Below are positions 63,427-64,000 of a stretch of DNA of 64,000 nt, one piece after another. Position 1 is the first letter of the stretch. Each line of letters begins with the position of its first letter. The translations under genes were made by a program, and so were the position numbers. The DNA is taken from contig NZ_JAYMFF010000011.1 of NCBI RefSeq assembly GCF_035989245.1, positions 124,001-188,000 of the forward strand. The letters run 5' to 3'. Below the pieces are notes generated by a model. The model made no database searches and was not told where the DNA came from. It saw nothing but the letters and a program-made list of their open reading frames with translations. The stretch is from Adlercreutzia wanghongyangiae (lineage in GTDB: Bacteria > Actinomycetota > Coriobacteriia > Coriobacteriales > Eggerthellaceae).

Positions 63427-63524
63427 TAAAAAACGATGCCCGAGCCAAGGGCAGTCAGAAAGCAAATCATCCCTCCCAAGCGACTCGCTTCTTCTGACCC
63501 TCGACTCGGACATTGCATACTATA
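63427..63524 (-). promoter_or_regulatory. Structured leader with attenuator-like terminator before the ZIP gene
   Basis: On the minus strand a TATAGT box (63519-63524) is followed by a leader in which GTCAGAA can pair with TTCTGAC, enclosing AAGCGA/TCGCTT. A TGCCC/GGGCA hairpin with six T residues (63427-63453) comes next, about 25 bases before the start codon. This layout fits transcription attenuation. Confidence 0.55.
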
Positions 63525-63732
63525 CCGCTTCTCGCGCCAACGCGCCCCGGTCACTTCCCGCCTGTTACTGGCCCGTAGCAGGTTGCCGCCGCAAACGGCA
63601 TCCAGCAACCGGACGAGACCCCGGGAGAAAGCGGACGGCTTGCGGGCCGCCCCTCTGCCGATCTGCTGACAGTCGGACGGTTGCCCGACGACGCCGTCTC
63701 GGCTAGGCTATGGGAAAACGGAAGGAAGAAAC

Positions 63733-64000
63733 GTGAACGAACTTGCCCTTTTGGACATCATGCAAACGTGGCACACCCCGTGGCTGGACACCCTGGTGGC
63801 CGCTTTCACCAGCACGAGCGACCATGGGGAGCTGTGGATTGTCCTCGGCCTCGTGCTGCTGTGCTTCCGCCGCACCCGCAAAGCCGGCGTAGGCGTGCTC
63901 GTAGCTGTGGCGCTGGGCGCCGTGGTCACAAACCTGCTGGTGAAGCCGCTGATCATGCGTCCACGGCCGTGCGACGTGAACGCCGCCGTAGCCATGATCG
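63733..64000 (+). CDS. PAP2-family phosphatase (3' partial)
   Basis: The frame opens at a GTG at 63733 after GAAGGAAG and runs off the window end after 89 codons. Two hydrophobic helices are seen (ELWIVLGLVLLCF, VGVLVAVALGAVVTNLL). KPLIMRPRP fits the first phosphatase motif, KxxxxxxRP, of the lipid-phosphatase/undecaprenyl-diphosphatase family. The remaining motifs lie outside. It is probably a membrane lipid phosphatase. Confidence 0.8.
   Translation, partial: MNELALLDIMQTWHTPWLDTLVAAFTSTSDHGELWIVLGLVLLCFRRTRKAGVGVLVAVALGAVVTNLLVKPLIMRPRPCDVNAAVAMI

Overview
The window is GC-rich, gene-dense chromosomal DNA that looks like a Coriobacteriia, most probably Eggerthellaceae (Eggerthella/Gordonibacter/Adlercreutzia-like) gut anaerobe. 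The evidence is the set of Tat-exported, lipoprotein-like FAD reductases of the fumarate/urocanate reductase or ketosteroid dehydrogenase type, and three LuxR regulators with a multi-pass membrane N-terminus, each divergent from one of those flavoproteins. Genus cannot be fixed from sequence alone. No rRNA, tRNA, CRISPR array or intact transposase was seen.

Layout. 1-8.4 kb: a DUF3516-type DExH helicase (5' end outside the window), a glycine-riboswitch-controlled alanine/glycine:sodium symporter and a SWIM/SNF2 helicase. 8.8-12.1 kb: LuxR/flavoprotein module 1. 12.2-19.6 kb: a DUF4143-type ATPase with tandem palindromes upstream, an ABC exporter, a HelD-like helicase coupled to a deformylase-like gene with a changed active site, and a membrane-anchored unknown. 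19.7-25.8 kb: a LysR regulator with a KstD-like flavoprotein, then a rearranged stretch with an internally deleted flavoprotein gene, a HepT/MntA toxin-antitoxin pair, mosaic gene debris and another flavoprotein. 26.0-30.9 kb: LuxR 2, an ABC-F ATPase and an MFS exporter. 31-40 kb: a WalJ-like hydrolase, a solute-binding protein overlapping a hybrid histidine kinase, a triple-domain RidA protein and a second hybrid kinase. 40-45.5 kb: a RelE/ParE remnant, small membrane or lipoproteins, an MGMT-like protein, a DNA glycosylase-NnrE fusion, an anion permease and a fluoride channel. 45.8-49.6 kb: two aldo/keto reductases, a LysR regulator and a carboxymuconolactone decarboxylase/cupin protein. 50-53.6 kb: HipBA and an APC transporter. 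53.7-57.1 kb: LuxR/flavoprotein module 3. 57.2-64 kb: HypB, an unknown protein, an S10 peptidase, an ABC exporter, a ZIP transporter and a cut-off PAP2 phosphatase.

Functional reading. The dominant theme is extracytoplasmic reduction or oxidation of small molecules, each reductase having its own regulator, alongside efflux, signalling, repair and toxin-antitoxin genes. The intergenic DNA carries at least four structured repeats: two related inverted-repeat elements (A/B), two others that resemble each other (C/D), tandem palindromes before the DUF4143 ATPase, and a coding-frame repeat block inside the HelD-like gene.
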